The translations under genes and the position numbers were made by a program. A DNA stretch of 64,000 nt, from positions 3,658,001-3,722,000 of the forward strand of contig NZ_CP026167.1 of NCBI RefSeq assembly GCF_002902985.1. The letters run 5' to 3'. Source of the stretch: Leclercia sp. LSNIH1. GTDB taxonomy: Bacteria; Pseudomonadota; Gammaproteobacteria; Enterobacterales; Enterobacteriaceae. Under the pieces are notes generated by a model. It was given only the letters and a program-made list of their open reading frames with translations, had not been told where the DNA came from and ran no database searches. Below are positions 37,922-46,639 of this stretch, one piece after another; positions within the stretch are counted from its first letter, which is position 1, and every line of letters starts with the position of its first letter.

Positions 37922-37961
37922 ACGCACCTCAACCATGCAGGCGTTGCCCATCCGGGGTGCA
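37922..37961 (-). promoter_or_regulatory. Candidate NtrC enhancer sites
   Basis: Two imperfect copies of the NtrC dyad GCACC-N5-7-GGTGC are visible. One is TGCCCA-TCCGG-GGTGCA (37945-37961), directly after the nasR stop. The other is GCACC-TCAACC-ATGCA (starting 37924). They lie about 75-115 bp upstream of the predicted start, a normal enhancer distance. Each half-site match is partial. Confidence 0.5.
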
Positions 37962-37962
37962 T

Positions 37963-39129
37963 TTACTGCTGCCACAGGGCTTTGACCGTCAGCAACGCGC
38001 GGGCGATATCCACCATCCGTTGATTTTTATCCATCGCCATCTTGCGCAGCTGGCACCAGGCCTGCTCCTCACTCATCTGCTGATGGGTCATCAACACGCT
38101 TTTGGCCTTGTCGATCACCTTGCGCTCCTCCAGCGTGTCGCGCATCGAGGCCAGCTGGCGGGAGAGCTGCTCGATCTCCTGCGCCTGCTGGCGCACCAGC
38201 GGCAGCAGCGGTTTTTGCGGATAGAGGGCCAGCGGCTCCGCCGTCTGCGGCTCTGCGGGCGGCTCGTCGTCAGCCTGGCTAATCAGCGACTCCACCGCCA
38301 GCATCAGATCGGCGATCTGCATCTCCTCCAGGGTGCGCAGATGTTCGAGGCGTTCGGTTTGCAGCGAGAACCAGTGCAGCGCCAGCACCCCCTGATCCGC
38401 GGCGGGTTGCCGGGTACAGGCCAGCCGCCGCAGCTGTTCGACCTCCGCCCCCGGTACGCTGAGGTTGAAAGGATCGTGCAGGCTGGGAGGGGTCAGGGAG
38501 AGGAAGACCTCGAAACAGGTTTGCTGGCCGTCGATTCTGTCTACCAGCGTCTGGCGCATCTCATCGCTGAAAAAGCCCTGGGTAAAGCCAATCGCTCCCA
38601 GCGCCCGCTCCTGCCCCACCAGCTCTTTGCCCTGCATCAGGCTGTAGAGCGCAACAAATCTGCCCGCGATTTGCGGGTTATCAATGCTGTCATTGAGTTG
38701 CGGCACAATACTGAGCAGGTTTCGCAGCATACGGCTATAACGCTCCATCGCCGCCGTAGCGGGCAGCGCGCAAGCCGTAATGGCCTCACGCAGCGCGGGA
38801 AGCTGCTCCAGACTTTGCAGGGCGTTGGCCACCCGCTCGCACAGGGCACCGCTGGCCATCACCGGCGAGCCGAGCGCCTGGTGCAGCGCCTGCACATGCT
38901 CGTCTACCAGCGCGCGGCTGGCTTTACACTCCAGGGCATAGAGCGCCCCTTCGGAACAGAGCCAGATGTTGGAGGCGCCCCGCTCGCACTGTAGCATGTG
39001 CGCAAGATGGCTGATCCGGCTCACCAGCGTGCCCAGTTGTGCCAGCTTGCACAGCTGCTGTTTACGCAGCAGCCTGGCCTGCTGGAACCATTCCGTGGCG
39101 CCGGGTGGACGGCCTCTGTTTATCGTCAT
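37963..39129 (-). CDS. nasR: Nitrate-responsive transcription antiterminator NasR
   Basis: RNA-binding regulator that, with nitrate or nitrite, suppresses the terminator in the nasF leader. 388 residues. The N-terminal NIT sensing domain (about 40-285) includes LAHMLQCERGASNIWLC and DSIDNPQIAGRFVALYSLMQGKEL, with the two nitrate-contacting arginines expected in these segments. A Pro/Glu-rich hinge follows, and the C-terminal ANTAR domain (about 320-385) has RDTLEERKVIDKAKSVLM and KNQRMVDIARALL. It lies upstream of nasF on the same strand and has its own start; divergent from ychN. The target hairpin is visible in the nasF leader. Confidence 0.95.
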   Translation of the reverse strand: MTINRGRPPGATEWFQQARLLRKQQLCKLAQLGTLVSRISHLAHMLQCERGASNIWLCSEGALYALECKASRALVDEHVQALHQALGSPVMASGALCERVANALQSLEQLPALREAITACALPATAAMERYSRMLRNLLSIVPQLNDSIDNPQIAGRFVALYSLMQGKELVGQERALGAIGFTQGFFSDEMRQTLVDRIDGQQTCFEVFLSLTPPSLHDPFNLSVPGAEVEQLRRLACTRQPAADQGVLALHWFSLQTERLEHLRTLEEMQIADLMLAVESLISQADDEPPAEPQTAEPLALYPQKPLLPLVRQQAQEIEQLSRQLASMRDTLEERKVIDKAKSVLMTHQQMSEEQAWCQLRKMAMDKNQRMVDIARALLTVKALWQQ

Positions 39130-39202
39130 GCTTACTCTCCCGGGTCAGTGTCTGCCGAAGAGAGAAGCAATTTTCATGCCTTTTCATTATTCAGGAGTCA
39201 AC

Positions 39203-39556
39203 ATGCAGAAGATTGTGATTGTCGCTAACGGTGCGGCCTATGGCAGCGAATCGCTGTTCAACAGCCTGCGACTGGCGATTGCCTTACGCGAGCAGGAGAG
39301 CGACCTGGATCTGCGCCTGTTTTTGATGTCCGACGCGGTCACAGCCGGACTGCGGGGGCAAAAACCGGCGGAGGGCTACAATATCCAGCAGATGCTGGAG
39401 ATCCTGACGGCGCAGAACGTGCCGGTGAAGCTGTGCAAAACCTGCGCCGATGGCCGCGGTATCAGCGCCCTGCCGCTGATCGACGGGGTGGAGATTGGCA
39501 CCCTGGTGGAGCTGGCGCAGTGGACGCTATCCGCGGATAAACTATTAACTTTCTAA
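39203..39556 (+). CDS. ychN: DsrE/F-like protein YchN
   Basis: Small cytosolic protein of the DsrE/DsrF-like (sulfur relay) fold, 117 residues, the length of E. coli YchN, whose structure is a homohexamer. Cysteines in VKLCKTCADGRG near residue 78 are the candidate active site. Biochemical role unknown. GTCAACATG is preceded by CAGGAG at good spacing, so the ATG at 39203 is chosen over a longer upstream frame. In E. coli its neighbours are ychO and chaC; here the nas block and a chemoreceptor gene separate them. Confidence 0.93.
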   Translation: MQKIVIVANGAAYGSESLFNSLRLAIALREQESDLDLRLFLMSDAVTAGLRGQKPAEGYNIQQMLEILTAQNVPVKLCKTCADGRGISALPLIDGVEIGTLVELAQWTLSADKLLTF

Positions 39557-39603
39557 TAATGCATTAACAAAAATATTTTTTTCTTATGAGCGCGGTTCCA
39601 GCT

Positions 39604-39630
39604 TCAAGTTTGCCTGCCCGATGCCGATAG
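39604..39630 (+). promoter_or_regulatory. Sigma-28 (FliA) flagellar promoter
   Basis: TCAAGTTT (39604-39611), an 11-nt spacer and GCCGATAG (39623-39630) match the flagellar class 3 consensus TAAAGTTT-N11-GCCGATAA at 14 of 16 positions. It lies 33 bp upstream of the chemoreceptor ATG. Confidence 0.85.
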
Positions 39631-39662
39631 GCTTTTTACAACAACACAGCAGGTATTTCATT

Positions 39663-41447
39663 ATGTTCAGGTCAATTCGCGCTCGTATTATTGCGGCGAC
39701 GGTCGGATGTCTGATCGCCGCGCTTTTACTGAATACCGTGATTAATTTCCAGGTCACGCGTCAGGATAATCAACAGTCCCAACGTTCGATACTGGCCAGC
39801 ACCAGCGCCAGCCACAGCATGGCGATTGCCGACTGGGTCAGCAGCAAGACGCTGATGATCAACTCCCTGCAGAACGTCGTCCTGACCGACGATCCGGTAC
39901 CGATGTTTAAACAGCTGGCGCAGGCGGGCGGGTTTATCAACGTCTATGCCGGCTACGCCAGCAAAACCGCGAAGTTTTCCAATCCTGAAGGGGTACCTGC
40001 CGACTACGATCCAACGGTGCGTCCGTGGTATCAGCAGGCGGTGAGAGAGGATCGCGCCATCGTCACCGTCCCGTATGTGGATACCGGCACCAAAAAGCTG
40101 GTGGTCACTTTCGCCGTGCCGGTGAAAGAGAACGGCGAGCTGAAAGCGGTGCTGGCGGGCGATGTGGCGATGGACAGCGTGATCGCCAACGTGCGCGGCA
40201 TCCATCCGACGCCAGCCAGCAGCGGGCTGCTGGTTGACAGCGAGGGTTCGGTCATTGCCGCCAGCGATCCCGAGCTGACCTTAAAGCCCTTTAAAGCGGT
40301 CATCAGCGGCGTCGATCTGGCTGCGCTAAAGAATGGCAACAGCGCCGAGGGGGAGTACAACGGCGTGGCGAAAACCTTCTCCGCAACCCCGATTGCCGGT
40401 ACCCAGTGGCAGCTGATTGTCGCGCTTGACAGCGATGATGCGACGACAGGTATGCGTACCCTGTTGAAAGCCTCCTCCCTGTCGCTGGTTGTGCTGGTGC
40501 TGCTCAGCGCGGTGGTTGTGCATTTCGTGATTGCCCGCCTGCTGAAGCGCCTGTCAGATATTCGCGATGCGATGCACGCCATTGCCAACGGCACCAACGA
40601 TCTCTCCCAGCGTCTGCCGGAGAAAGGTGACGATGAGGTGGCGCAGATCGCCCATGCCTTTAACGCCTTCAGCGATAAACTCGCGGTGGTGATGGTGCAG
40701 TTGCGCGACGCCAGCGCCTCGGTGAAGAACGCCGCCCAGGAGATTGCCGCCGGGAACCAGGATCTCTCTGGCCGCACCGAGCGGGCCGCCTCCAGCCTGC
40801 GTGAAACCGCCAGCGCCGTGGAGCAGATCACCGCCTCCGTGGCGCAGTCCACCGAATCTGCCGCCGTGGCGAACGAGCAGGCGGGCAAAGCTGCCGAGGC
40901 CGCGACGCGGGGCGGCAACGTGGTGTCGCAGGCGATCACCACCATGCAGTCCATCGAAGCCGCCTCGACCAAAATTGGCGACATCACCAGCGTGATTGAC
41001 GGCATTGCTTTCCAGACCAACATTCTGGCGCTGAACGCCTCGGTTGAAGCGGCGCGTGCCGGTGAGCAAGGGCGCGGCTTTGCCGTGGTGGCGGGCGAAG
41101 TGCGCAATCTCGCCAGCCGCAGCGCCCAGGCGGCAAAAGAGATCAAAAGCCTGATCGACTCTACCACCGACAGCGTGGCGACCGGTTCGCGCTATGTGCA
41201 TCTTGCCGGGCAGAGCATGAATGAGATCGTCACCAGCATTGGCAGCATGTCGGGGATCATGCGGGAGATCACCGTGGCGACCAGCGAGCAGATGAAAGGC
41301 ATTCAGGAGATTAACCGCGCGGTGCTCAATCTGGACAGTATGGTGCAGCAAAACGCCGAACTGGTGGTGCAGTCGGCTGCCGCCGCCAGCGCCCTTCAGG
41401 GTCAGGCAGGCGACCTCGCTGAAACCGCCGGTCATTTCCGCATTTAA
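39663..41447 (+). CDS. Methyl-accepting chemotaxis protein with periplasmic dCache-type sensor
   Basis: Membrane chemoreceptor of 594 residues. Helix 1 spans about 9-31. A double-Cache-type periplasmic sensor (about 35-270) contains the hallmark PWYQQAVRED and VTVPYVDTGTKKLVVTFAVPV. Helix 2 is near 272-296, then HAMP to about 350, and the signalling domain with the conserved tip around FQTNILALNASVEAARAGEQGRGFAVVAGEVR near 450. It lacks the C-terminal NWETF-type tether for CheR, so it probably relies on other receptors for efficient adaptation. A near-consensus sigma-28 promoter puts it in the flagellar regulon. Absent from this place in E. coli. Ligand unknown; Cache sensors often bind amino or organic acids. 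Confidence 0.94.
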   Translation: MFRSIRARIIAATVGCLIAALLLNTVINFQVTRQDNQQSQRSILASTSASHSMAIADWVSSKTLMINSLQNVVLTDDPVPMFKQLAQAGGFINVYAGYASKTAKFSNPEGVPADYDPTVRPWYQQAVREDRAIVTVPYVDTGTKKLVVTFAVPVKENGELKAVLAGDVAMDSVIANVRGIHPTPASSGLLVDSEGSVIAASDPELTLKPFKAVISGVDLAALKNGNSAEGEYNGVAKTFSATPIAGTQWQLIVALDSDDATTGMRTLLKASSLSLVVLVLLSAVVVHFVIARLLKRLSDIRDAMHAIANGTNDLSQRLPEKGDDEVAQIAHAFNAFSDKLAVVMVQLRDASASVKNAAQEIAAGNQDLSGRTERAASSLRETASAVEQITASVAQSTESAAVANEQAGKAAEAATRGGNVVSQAITTMQSIEAASTKIGDITSVIDGIAFQTNILALNASVEAARAGEQGRGFAVVAGEVRNLASRSAQAAKEIKSLIDSTTDSVATGSRYVHLAGQSMNEIVTSIGSMSGIMREITVATSEQMKGIQEINRAVLNLDSMVQQNAELVVQSAAAASALQGQAGDLAETAGHFRI

Positions 41448-41458
41448 TGTTAATCCGC

Positions 41459-41504
41459 TGCCTGAAAGCCGCGTAAAGCGATGTTCGCTGCGCGCTTTCA
41501 GGCA
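41459..41504 (+). terminator. Terminator of the chemoreceptor gene
   Basis: TGCCTGAAAGC (41459-41469) pairs with GCTTTCAGGCA (41494-41504), with an inner AGCG/CGCT pairing, and is followed by TTTTGTCATTTTTGTTT. A long, strong hairpin 11 bp beyond the stop. Confidence 0.78.
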
Positions 41505-41538
41505 TTTTGTCATTTTTGTTTAAGGCTTACGCCATTTT

Positions 41539-41552
41539 TTGATCAAAATCAG
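41539..41552 (+). promoter_or_regulatory. Candidate FNR box upstream of the DUF1883-like gene
   Basis: TTGATCAAAATCAG matches nine of the ten defined positions of the FNR consensus. A -10-like TGTTAT (41575-41580) lies where it should if the box is centred at -41.5 with a start near 41587. This would make the small gene anaerobically induced; untested. Confidence 0.45.
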
Positions 41553-41658
41553 CACCCCGGCCCTTCCCCTTTGGTGTTATGCCATGAGTGAATTGTGAAC
41601 AACATCACGCTCAGGATTAGCCGCAAGGAGAGCGTTGTTTCGGATACGGGGTAAAAAA

Positions 41659-41901
41659 ATGGCACTGGTAAAAGCAAGTCTAAAGTTGTTTGGCGGGGAT
41701 ACGGTCGTGGTGCGCTGCTCAGAGCGTTGTCATATTCATCTGATGAGTAATAAAGCACCACGCAAAACGCAGGCAGATATTTTAAGCGTACAGGACAAAG
41801 ACAACGCCTGGCTGACGGTGCCTTATACCGGAACCTGGGAGGTGCTCATCGACAGCCACAGCCAGTCGCTTGAGCACTCCATCAGCTACGTCGCAGCCTG
41901 A
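41659..41901 (+). CDS. Small DUF1883-like protein
   Basis: An 80-residue protein with no signal peptide or membrane helix. The pattern of short beta strands, LFGGDTVVVRCSERCHIHLM at the front and VPYTGTWEVLIDSHSQ near residue 55, resembles the DUF1883 family; this is a pattern judgement only. ATG 41659 is preceded by GGGGT six bases away. A possible FNR box stands about 110 bp upstream. It sits between the chemoreceptor and chaC, and is not present at this position in E. coli K-12. Function unknown. Confidence 0.75.
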   Translation: MALVKASLKLFGGDTVVVRCSERCHIHLMSNKAPRKTQADILSVQDKDNAWLTVPYTGTWEVLIDSHSQSLEHSISYVAA

Positions 41902-41941
41902 TCATTCTTCGCCCGGTGGCGCACTGTCACCGGGCTTTTTT

Positions 41942-42637
41942 TCAGGCAAAGCCGGGGCGCAGCTGGCTTTCCGGCGATTCGTTATCCAGCAATGCCCGCA
42001 CCCGCGACACCAGCTCGTTCAGACAATCATCCTGCATGCCGAGACGCGTCAGCTCCTGATCGAGCGAGAAGAGATATTGTGCGTTGGTGCCAAGCGGGCC
42101 ACTGGCGGCGGCAATCAGCGGGGCGATGACCTGCGCGCGCGTGTCGGCCTCAAACAGCGGATGGCGCGGATCCATAATAAAGACCAGGGCGTTAACGGTG
42201 CGTCCATCATCCAGCTCCAGCCGACACCAGCTCGGCATATAGCAGCCAGTGATCATCTCACGCTTCCACAGCAGCGCCAGCTCCTCTTCCAGGGTCGCAT
42301 CCGGCAGACGGTAGGCCACGCCGGTGGTGCGTCCGCCCTCTTTCAGTGCAAGCATACGGCCTGGCTGGCAGGCGCTGCCGCGTCCGGCGGTCAGGCGCAA
42401 ACAGAAGGCTCGATGCCAGCCCGGAAGCGTCCCGGTTGCCGATTCAACATACTCCAGCGCCGGGTTCCACATCAGGGAACCGTAGCCGAAGAGCCATACC
42501 GGACCGTTGTCCGGACGGCAGGCCAGGGTCGCAGCCAGCGACGCTGCGCGCTGCTCGGCTGACCACAGAAGCGACTCTTCGATCGCACCAAAGGCCGTTC
42601 TGCAGTCGGCCTTCATAAGAAAATCACGCGTTAACAT
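41942..42637 (-). CDS. chaC: Glutathione-specific gamma-glutamylcyclotransferase ChaC
   Basis: Degrades glutathione to 5-oxoproline and Cys-Gly in the cytosol. The 231 residues equal E. coli ChaC. The substrate-binding signature WLFGYGSLMWNPALEY near residue 49 is intact, and the acidic catalytic region TLEEELALLWKREM near 125 is present. The name comes from linkage with the cation antiporter gene chaA, which is transcribed away from it. It lies downstream of chaB on the same strand, with a 192-bp gap. Confidence 0.95.
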   Translation of the reverse strand: MLTRDFLMKADCRTAFGAIEESLLWSAEQRAASLAATLACRPDNGPVWLFGYGSLMWNPALEYVESATGTLPGWHRAFCLRLTAGRGSACQPGRMLALKEGGRTTGVAYRLPDATLEEELALLWKREMITGCYMPSWCRLELDDGRTVNALVFIMDPRHPLFEADTRAQVIAPLIAAASGPLGTNAQYLFSLDQELTRLGMQDDCLNELVSRVRALLDNESPESQLRPGFA

Positions 42638-42829
42638 ATTGCACCTCCGCCACTGCCTGCATCCCTGCCCTCACTTTATGAACCTTCCGGGTCCTTTTAC
42701 TGCTCAATTAGAAAGCAGTAGGGTGACGATATGCAATAATCTCGCCGGGTGCAACAGAGCGCGAGGCCGACCGCCTTAAAAGTCAAAGCCGACGGTGCAA
42801 ACTATTAAGCACAGCCAACTAAGCAATGA

Positions 42830-43060
42830 CTATTTCTTCTTGTGCCACTTATCATCGTCTCCCTTTTCGTAATCCTGCTTCACCGCCGCCCAGGCCACCT
42901 TGTGTGCGGTCTCCTCACGACTGTCATCGCCCCGGCGGTCCTCTTTATCTTTGTACTGATCCCAGGCGCTGTTAAAGGCTTCTTTGTAGATATCCTGCGC
43001 GTGGGCAGGCAGTACGTTCTTAACGTTATCCGGTAAATCAGTTTTCGATTTGTATGGCAT
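42830..43060 (-). CDS. chaB: ChaB family protein
   Basis: A 76-residue cytosolic protein with the ChaB domain: MPYKSKTDLPDNVKNVLPAH, then AFNSAWDQYKD and the C-terminal ETAHKVAWAAVKQDYEKG. Very rich in charged residues. Proposed regulator of the ChaA antiporter, with little direct evidence. It diverges from chaA across 268 bp of AT-rich DNA in which no further gene is seen. Confidence 0.93.
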   Translation of the reverse strand: MPYKSKTDLPDNVKNVLPAHAQDIYKEAFNSAWDQYKDKEDRRGDDSREETAHKVAWAAVKQDYEKGDDDKWHKKK

Positions 43061-43328
43061 AGCAACCCCCTCTTTTTATTCACTTAATAAGTGTGGTCGA
43101 CAATACCGAAGGCTTCCAGTCGAATCGATAATCCTGGATTTCAGTTTCTTAATCTACTGTTATTAAGACCCTATTTAACAAAAATATATTATTATGACGC
43201 TCTCGTGAAATAATTCCCCTGTACCGTAAAATTAAGTAAAAGATACTCAGAGATTAACGGCGATCTGTTAATTTAAGCTCCTCACTTTCTGTCTATAATT
43301 ACAAGCACCTGCCAAAACGGAGAATTAC

Positions 43329-44429
43329 ATGACAACCGCACACGAGACGGTGAAAACCCGTCATAAGGAGACGTCTCTCATTTTCCCGGTGCTGGCCCTG
43401 GCCGTGCTGTTCTTCTGGGGAAGCGCGCAGTCACTGCCAGTGGTCATCGGGATTAATATTCTGGCCCTTGTGGGTATTCTGAGCAGTGCTTTTAGCGTTG
43501 TACGCCATGCCGACGTGCTGGCCCACCGCCTGGGCGAACCCTACGGTTCCCTGATTTTAAGTCTTTCCGTCGTTATTCTCGAAGTGAGCCTTATTTCCGC
43601 TCTGATGGCGACCGGTGACGCCGCACCTACCCTGATGCGCGATACGCTCTACTCCATCATTATGATTGTCACCGGCGGGCTGGTCGGCTTCTCGCTGCTG
43701 CTGGGCGGGCGCAAATTCGCAACGCAATATCTGAACCTGTTTGGTATTAAGCAGTATCTGATCGCCCTCTTCCCGCTGGCGATTATCGTGCTGGTATTCC
43801 CGATGGCGCTGCCGGGGGCCAATTTCACTACCGGCCAGGCCCTGCTCGTGGCGCTGATTTCTGCGGCGATGTACGGCGTGTTTCTGCTGATCCAGACCAA
43901 AACGCACCAGAGTCTCTTCGTCTATGAGCATGAAGATGAGAGCGACGACGATGACCCGCACCACGGCAAGCCGTCCGCGCACAGCAGCCTGTGGCATACG
44001 GTCTGGCTGGTGGTGCATCTGATTGCGGTCATTGCAGTCACCAAGATGAATGCCGCACCGCTGGAGACACTGTTGACGGCGATGAACGCGCCGGTGGCCT
44101 TTACCGGCTTCCTGGTGGCGCTGCTGATCCTCTCCCCGGAAGGACTGGGGGCATTACGTGCCGTGCTGAATAACCAGGTGCAGCGTGCCATGAACCTCTT
44201 CTTTGGCTCGGTGCTGGCGACCATCTCCCTGACCGTGCCGGTGGTGACGCTGATTGCCCTTCTTACCGGTAACGAGTTGATGTTTAGCCTTGGTGCACCG
44301 GAGATGATTGTGATGTTGGCGTCGCTACTGCTGTGCCAGATTTCATTTTCCACCGGGCGCACCAACGTGCTCAACGGTGCGGCGCACCTGGCATTGTTTG
44401 CGGCCTATCTGATGACGATATTTGCCTAG
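43329..44429 (+). CDS. chaA: Sodium(potassium, calcium)/proton antiporter ChaA
   Basis: Inner-membrane CaCA-superfamily antiporter, 366 residues, the length of E. coli ChaA. It expels Na+, K+ or Ca2+ in exchange for protons under alkaline or salt stress. About eleven helices form two inverted repeats, with acidic core motifs VVILEVSLISALMATGD near residue 82 and LLILSPEGLGALRAVL near 265. An acidic/histidine loop (DESDDDDPHH near 204) separates the halves, typical of the subfamily. ACGGAGAA precedes the ATG. Confidence 0.96.
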   Translation: MTTAHETVKTRHKETSLIFPVLALAVLFFWGSAQSLPVVIGINILALVGILSSAFSVVRHADVLAHRLGEPYGSLILSLSVVILEVSLISALMATGDAAPTLMRDTLYSIIMIVTGGLVGFSLLLGGRKFATQYLNLFGIKQYLIALFPLAIIVLVFPMALPGANFTTGQALLVALISAAMYGVFLLIQTKTHQSLFVYEHEDESDDDDPHHGKPSAHSSLWHTVWLVVHLIAVIAVTKMNAAPLETLLTAMNAPVAFTGFLVALLILSPEGLGALRAVLNNQVQRAMNLFFGSVLATISLTVPVVTLIALLTGNELMFSLGAPEMIVMLASLLLCQISFSTGRTNVLNGAAHLALFAAYLMTIFA

Positions 44430-44440
44430 TCCTTTGCCCA

Positions 44441-44502
44441 GCGGCGCTTCGCTTGCAGGGCCTACGGGTTTTGTAGGCCGGGTAAGCGCAGCGCCACCCG
44501 GC
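44441..44502. repeat. REP pair (BIME) downstream of chaA
   Basis: A well-kept REP unit, GTAGGCCGGGTAAGCGCAGCGCCACCCGGC, is preceded by a decayed inverted partner GCGGCGCTTCGCTTGCAGGGCCTAC. They lie between the convergent chaA and kdsA genes. Confidence 0.8.
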
Positions 44503-44512
44503 AATAAGCGCA

Positions 44513-44541
44513 TAAAAAAACCCGCCGAAGCGGGTTTTTTT
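44513..44541. terminator. Bidirectional terminator between chaA and kdsA
   Basis: ACCCGC (44520-44525) and GCGGGT (44530-44535) enclose a CGAA loop, with seven A before and seven T after. It serves the convergent kdsA and chaA transcripts. Confidence 0.92.
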
Positions 44542-44542
44542 A

Positions 44543-45406
<864 letters not shown>

Positions 45407-45433
45407 TTATTCAGGTGTGAATCGGAATTAAGA

Positions 45434-46243
45434 TTAATGCAGTGTAATCTGTTTGTGCGCGATGGAATTAATCTGCGCGCGGATCATTTCGCTGATCGGA
45501 TCTTCCGGACACTGCTCAACAAAATAGCTCAAATCATTCAGCGCAACGTGGTCACACTCAAGCTGCACGTAGATAAGGCCGCGATCGCGGATCTCGTAAG
45601 GATCTTCCGGGTTAAACTGCAGCAACACCTCACTGGCACGCAAGGCCAGCTCCATCTGCCGCTCTTCCATCAACGCTGACTTCAGGGTGTCCAGCAGCTT
45701 GCGAACCACCTCGGCGTTATCCGCTTCGTCCAGATCTTCGTTGTAGAGCTCCGCCATCGGGCTGATGTTGCCCTTCAGCCAGACATCCAGCGTGTGATCG
45801 TCGAGCGTGTCGCCATTAAAGGGATTGATTAACCACATCTCGCCGTCCAGCCACTCGGCGCGCAGCAGCATCTGCGTCGGGAAGATGACCGGCACCAGCG
45901 GAATATCAAGACGGTGCGCCACCCATAATAAAATCGCCCCCAGGGAGACAGCGCTGCCCTGACGGTTTTTCAGTACCTGATCGAGCCACAGCGCGTCGGA
46001 GAGCCGATACACGCCACGCGTATCGCAAAAGCCCCACTCGCCATAAAAAAGCTCAATCAGTTTCTCCAGTTGCCAGTCCTGAGGGCGCGCCTGATTAATC
46101 TCTTCACGCGCCAGACTCACCAGTTTCTCCAGTTCATCGTAGACGTATTGTGAAATGAAATCATCGCGGATCATCTCTGATACCTTAATCATTCCATCGC
46201 ACAGCGGCACTTTGTTAAATTCGAAATCGGCCAAGGACTCCAT
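45434..46243 (-). CDS. sirB1: SirB1 family protein (YchA)
   Basis: A 269-residue cytosolic protein. It has a transglutaminase-like N-terminal portion, visible as WGFCDTRGVYRLSDALWLDQVL and RQGSAVSLGAILLWVAHRL near residues 70-110, and a TPR-like C-terminal region from about 205 (ALRASEVLLQFNPEDPYEIRDRGLIYVQL). In Salmonella the sirB locus was reported to influence invasion gene expression; the molecular function is not known. It lies 36 bp before kdsA and four bases after sirB2. Confidence 0.92.
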   Translation of the reverse strand: MESLADFEFNKVPLCDGMIKVSEMIRDDFISQYVYDELEKLVSLAREEINQARPQDWQLEKLIELFYGEWGFCDTRGVYRLSDALWLDQVLKNRQGSAVSLGAILLWVAHRLDIPLVPVIFPTQMLLRAEWLDGEMWLINPFNGDTLDDHTLDVWLKGNISPMAELYNEDLDEADNAEVVRKLLDTLKSALMEERQMELALRASEVLLQFNPEDPYEIRDRGLIYVQLECDHVALNDLSYFVEQCPEDPISEMIRAQINSIAHKQITLH

Positions 46244-46246
46244 GAC

Positions 46247-46639
46247 TTACCCCAGTATCGGTATTCTTGTGGTGGCGAGTTTAATGATGATGTACAGCAC
46301 CACCAGCCCCAGCAGAAAGGCAACAAACCCCGCCTGCTGGCTGCGCGGACGATGACGCCCCAGCGCAATAAAACCCAAAACGATGTAGATGATAACGCCA
46401 AACAGCTTTTCAGTCAGCCATGACCCTTCATCTGTAAACGGCAGATAACCGGTCACCCACATCAACCCTGCGCCGGAAAGAAACAGCACGGTGTCGATGC
46501 AGTGCGGCAGAACCCGCACCCAGCGCGCGTTGATAAGGGCGTTATTGCTGTAACGCCACCAGTAACGCAGCGCAAAAAACGTGACGGTCAGGACGACTGC
46601 CGTCAGGTGCAGGGCGATCAGTACAGAGAAGCTATTCAT
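46247..46639 (-). CDS. sirB2: SirB2 family inner-membrane protein
   Basis: A 130-residue integral membrane protein with four predicted helices, starting LIALHLTAVVLTVTFFALRYWW. A short charged stretch HRPRSQQAG precedes the last helix. Function unknown; named with sirB1 from Salmonella. Its start overlaps the prmC stop by eight bases, and sirB1 begins four bases after its stop, so the three are translationally linked. Confidence 0.91.
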   Translation of the reverse strand: MNSFSVLIALHLTAVVLTVTFFALRYWWRYSNNALINARWVRVLPHCIDTVLFLSGAGLMWVTGYLPFTDEGSWLTEKLFGVIIYIVLGFIALGRHRPRSQQAGFVAFLLGLVVLYIIIKLATTRIPILG

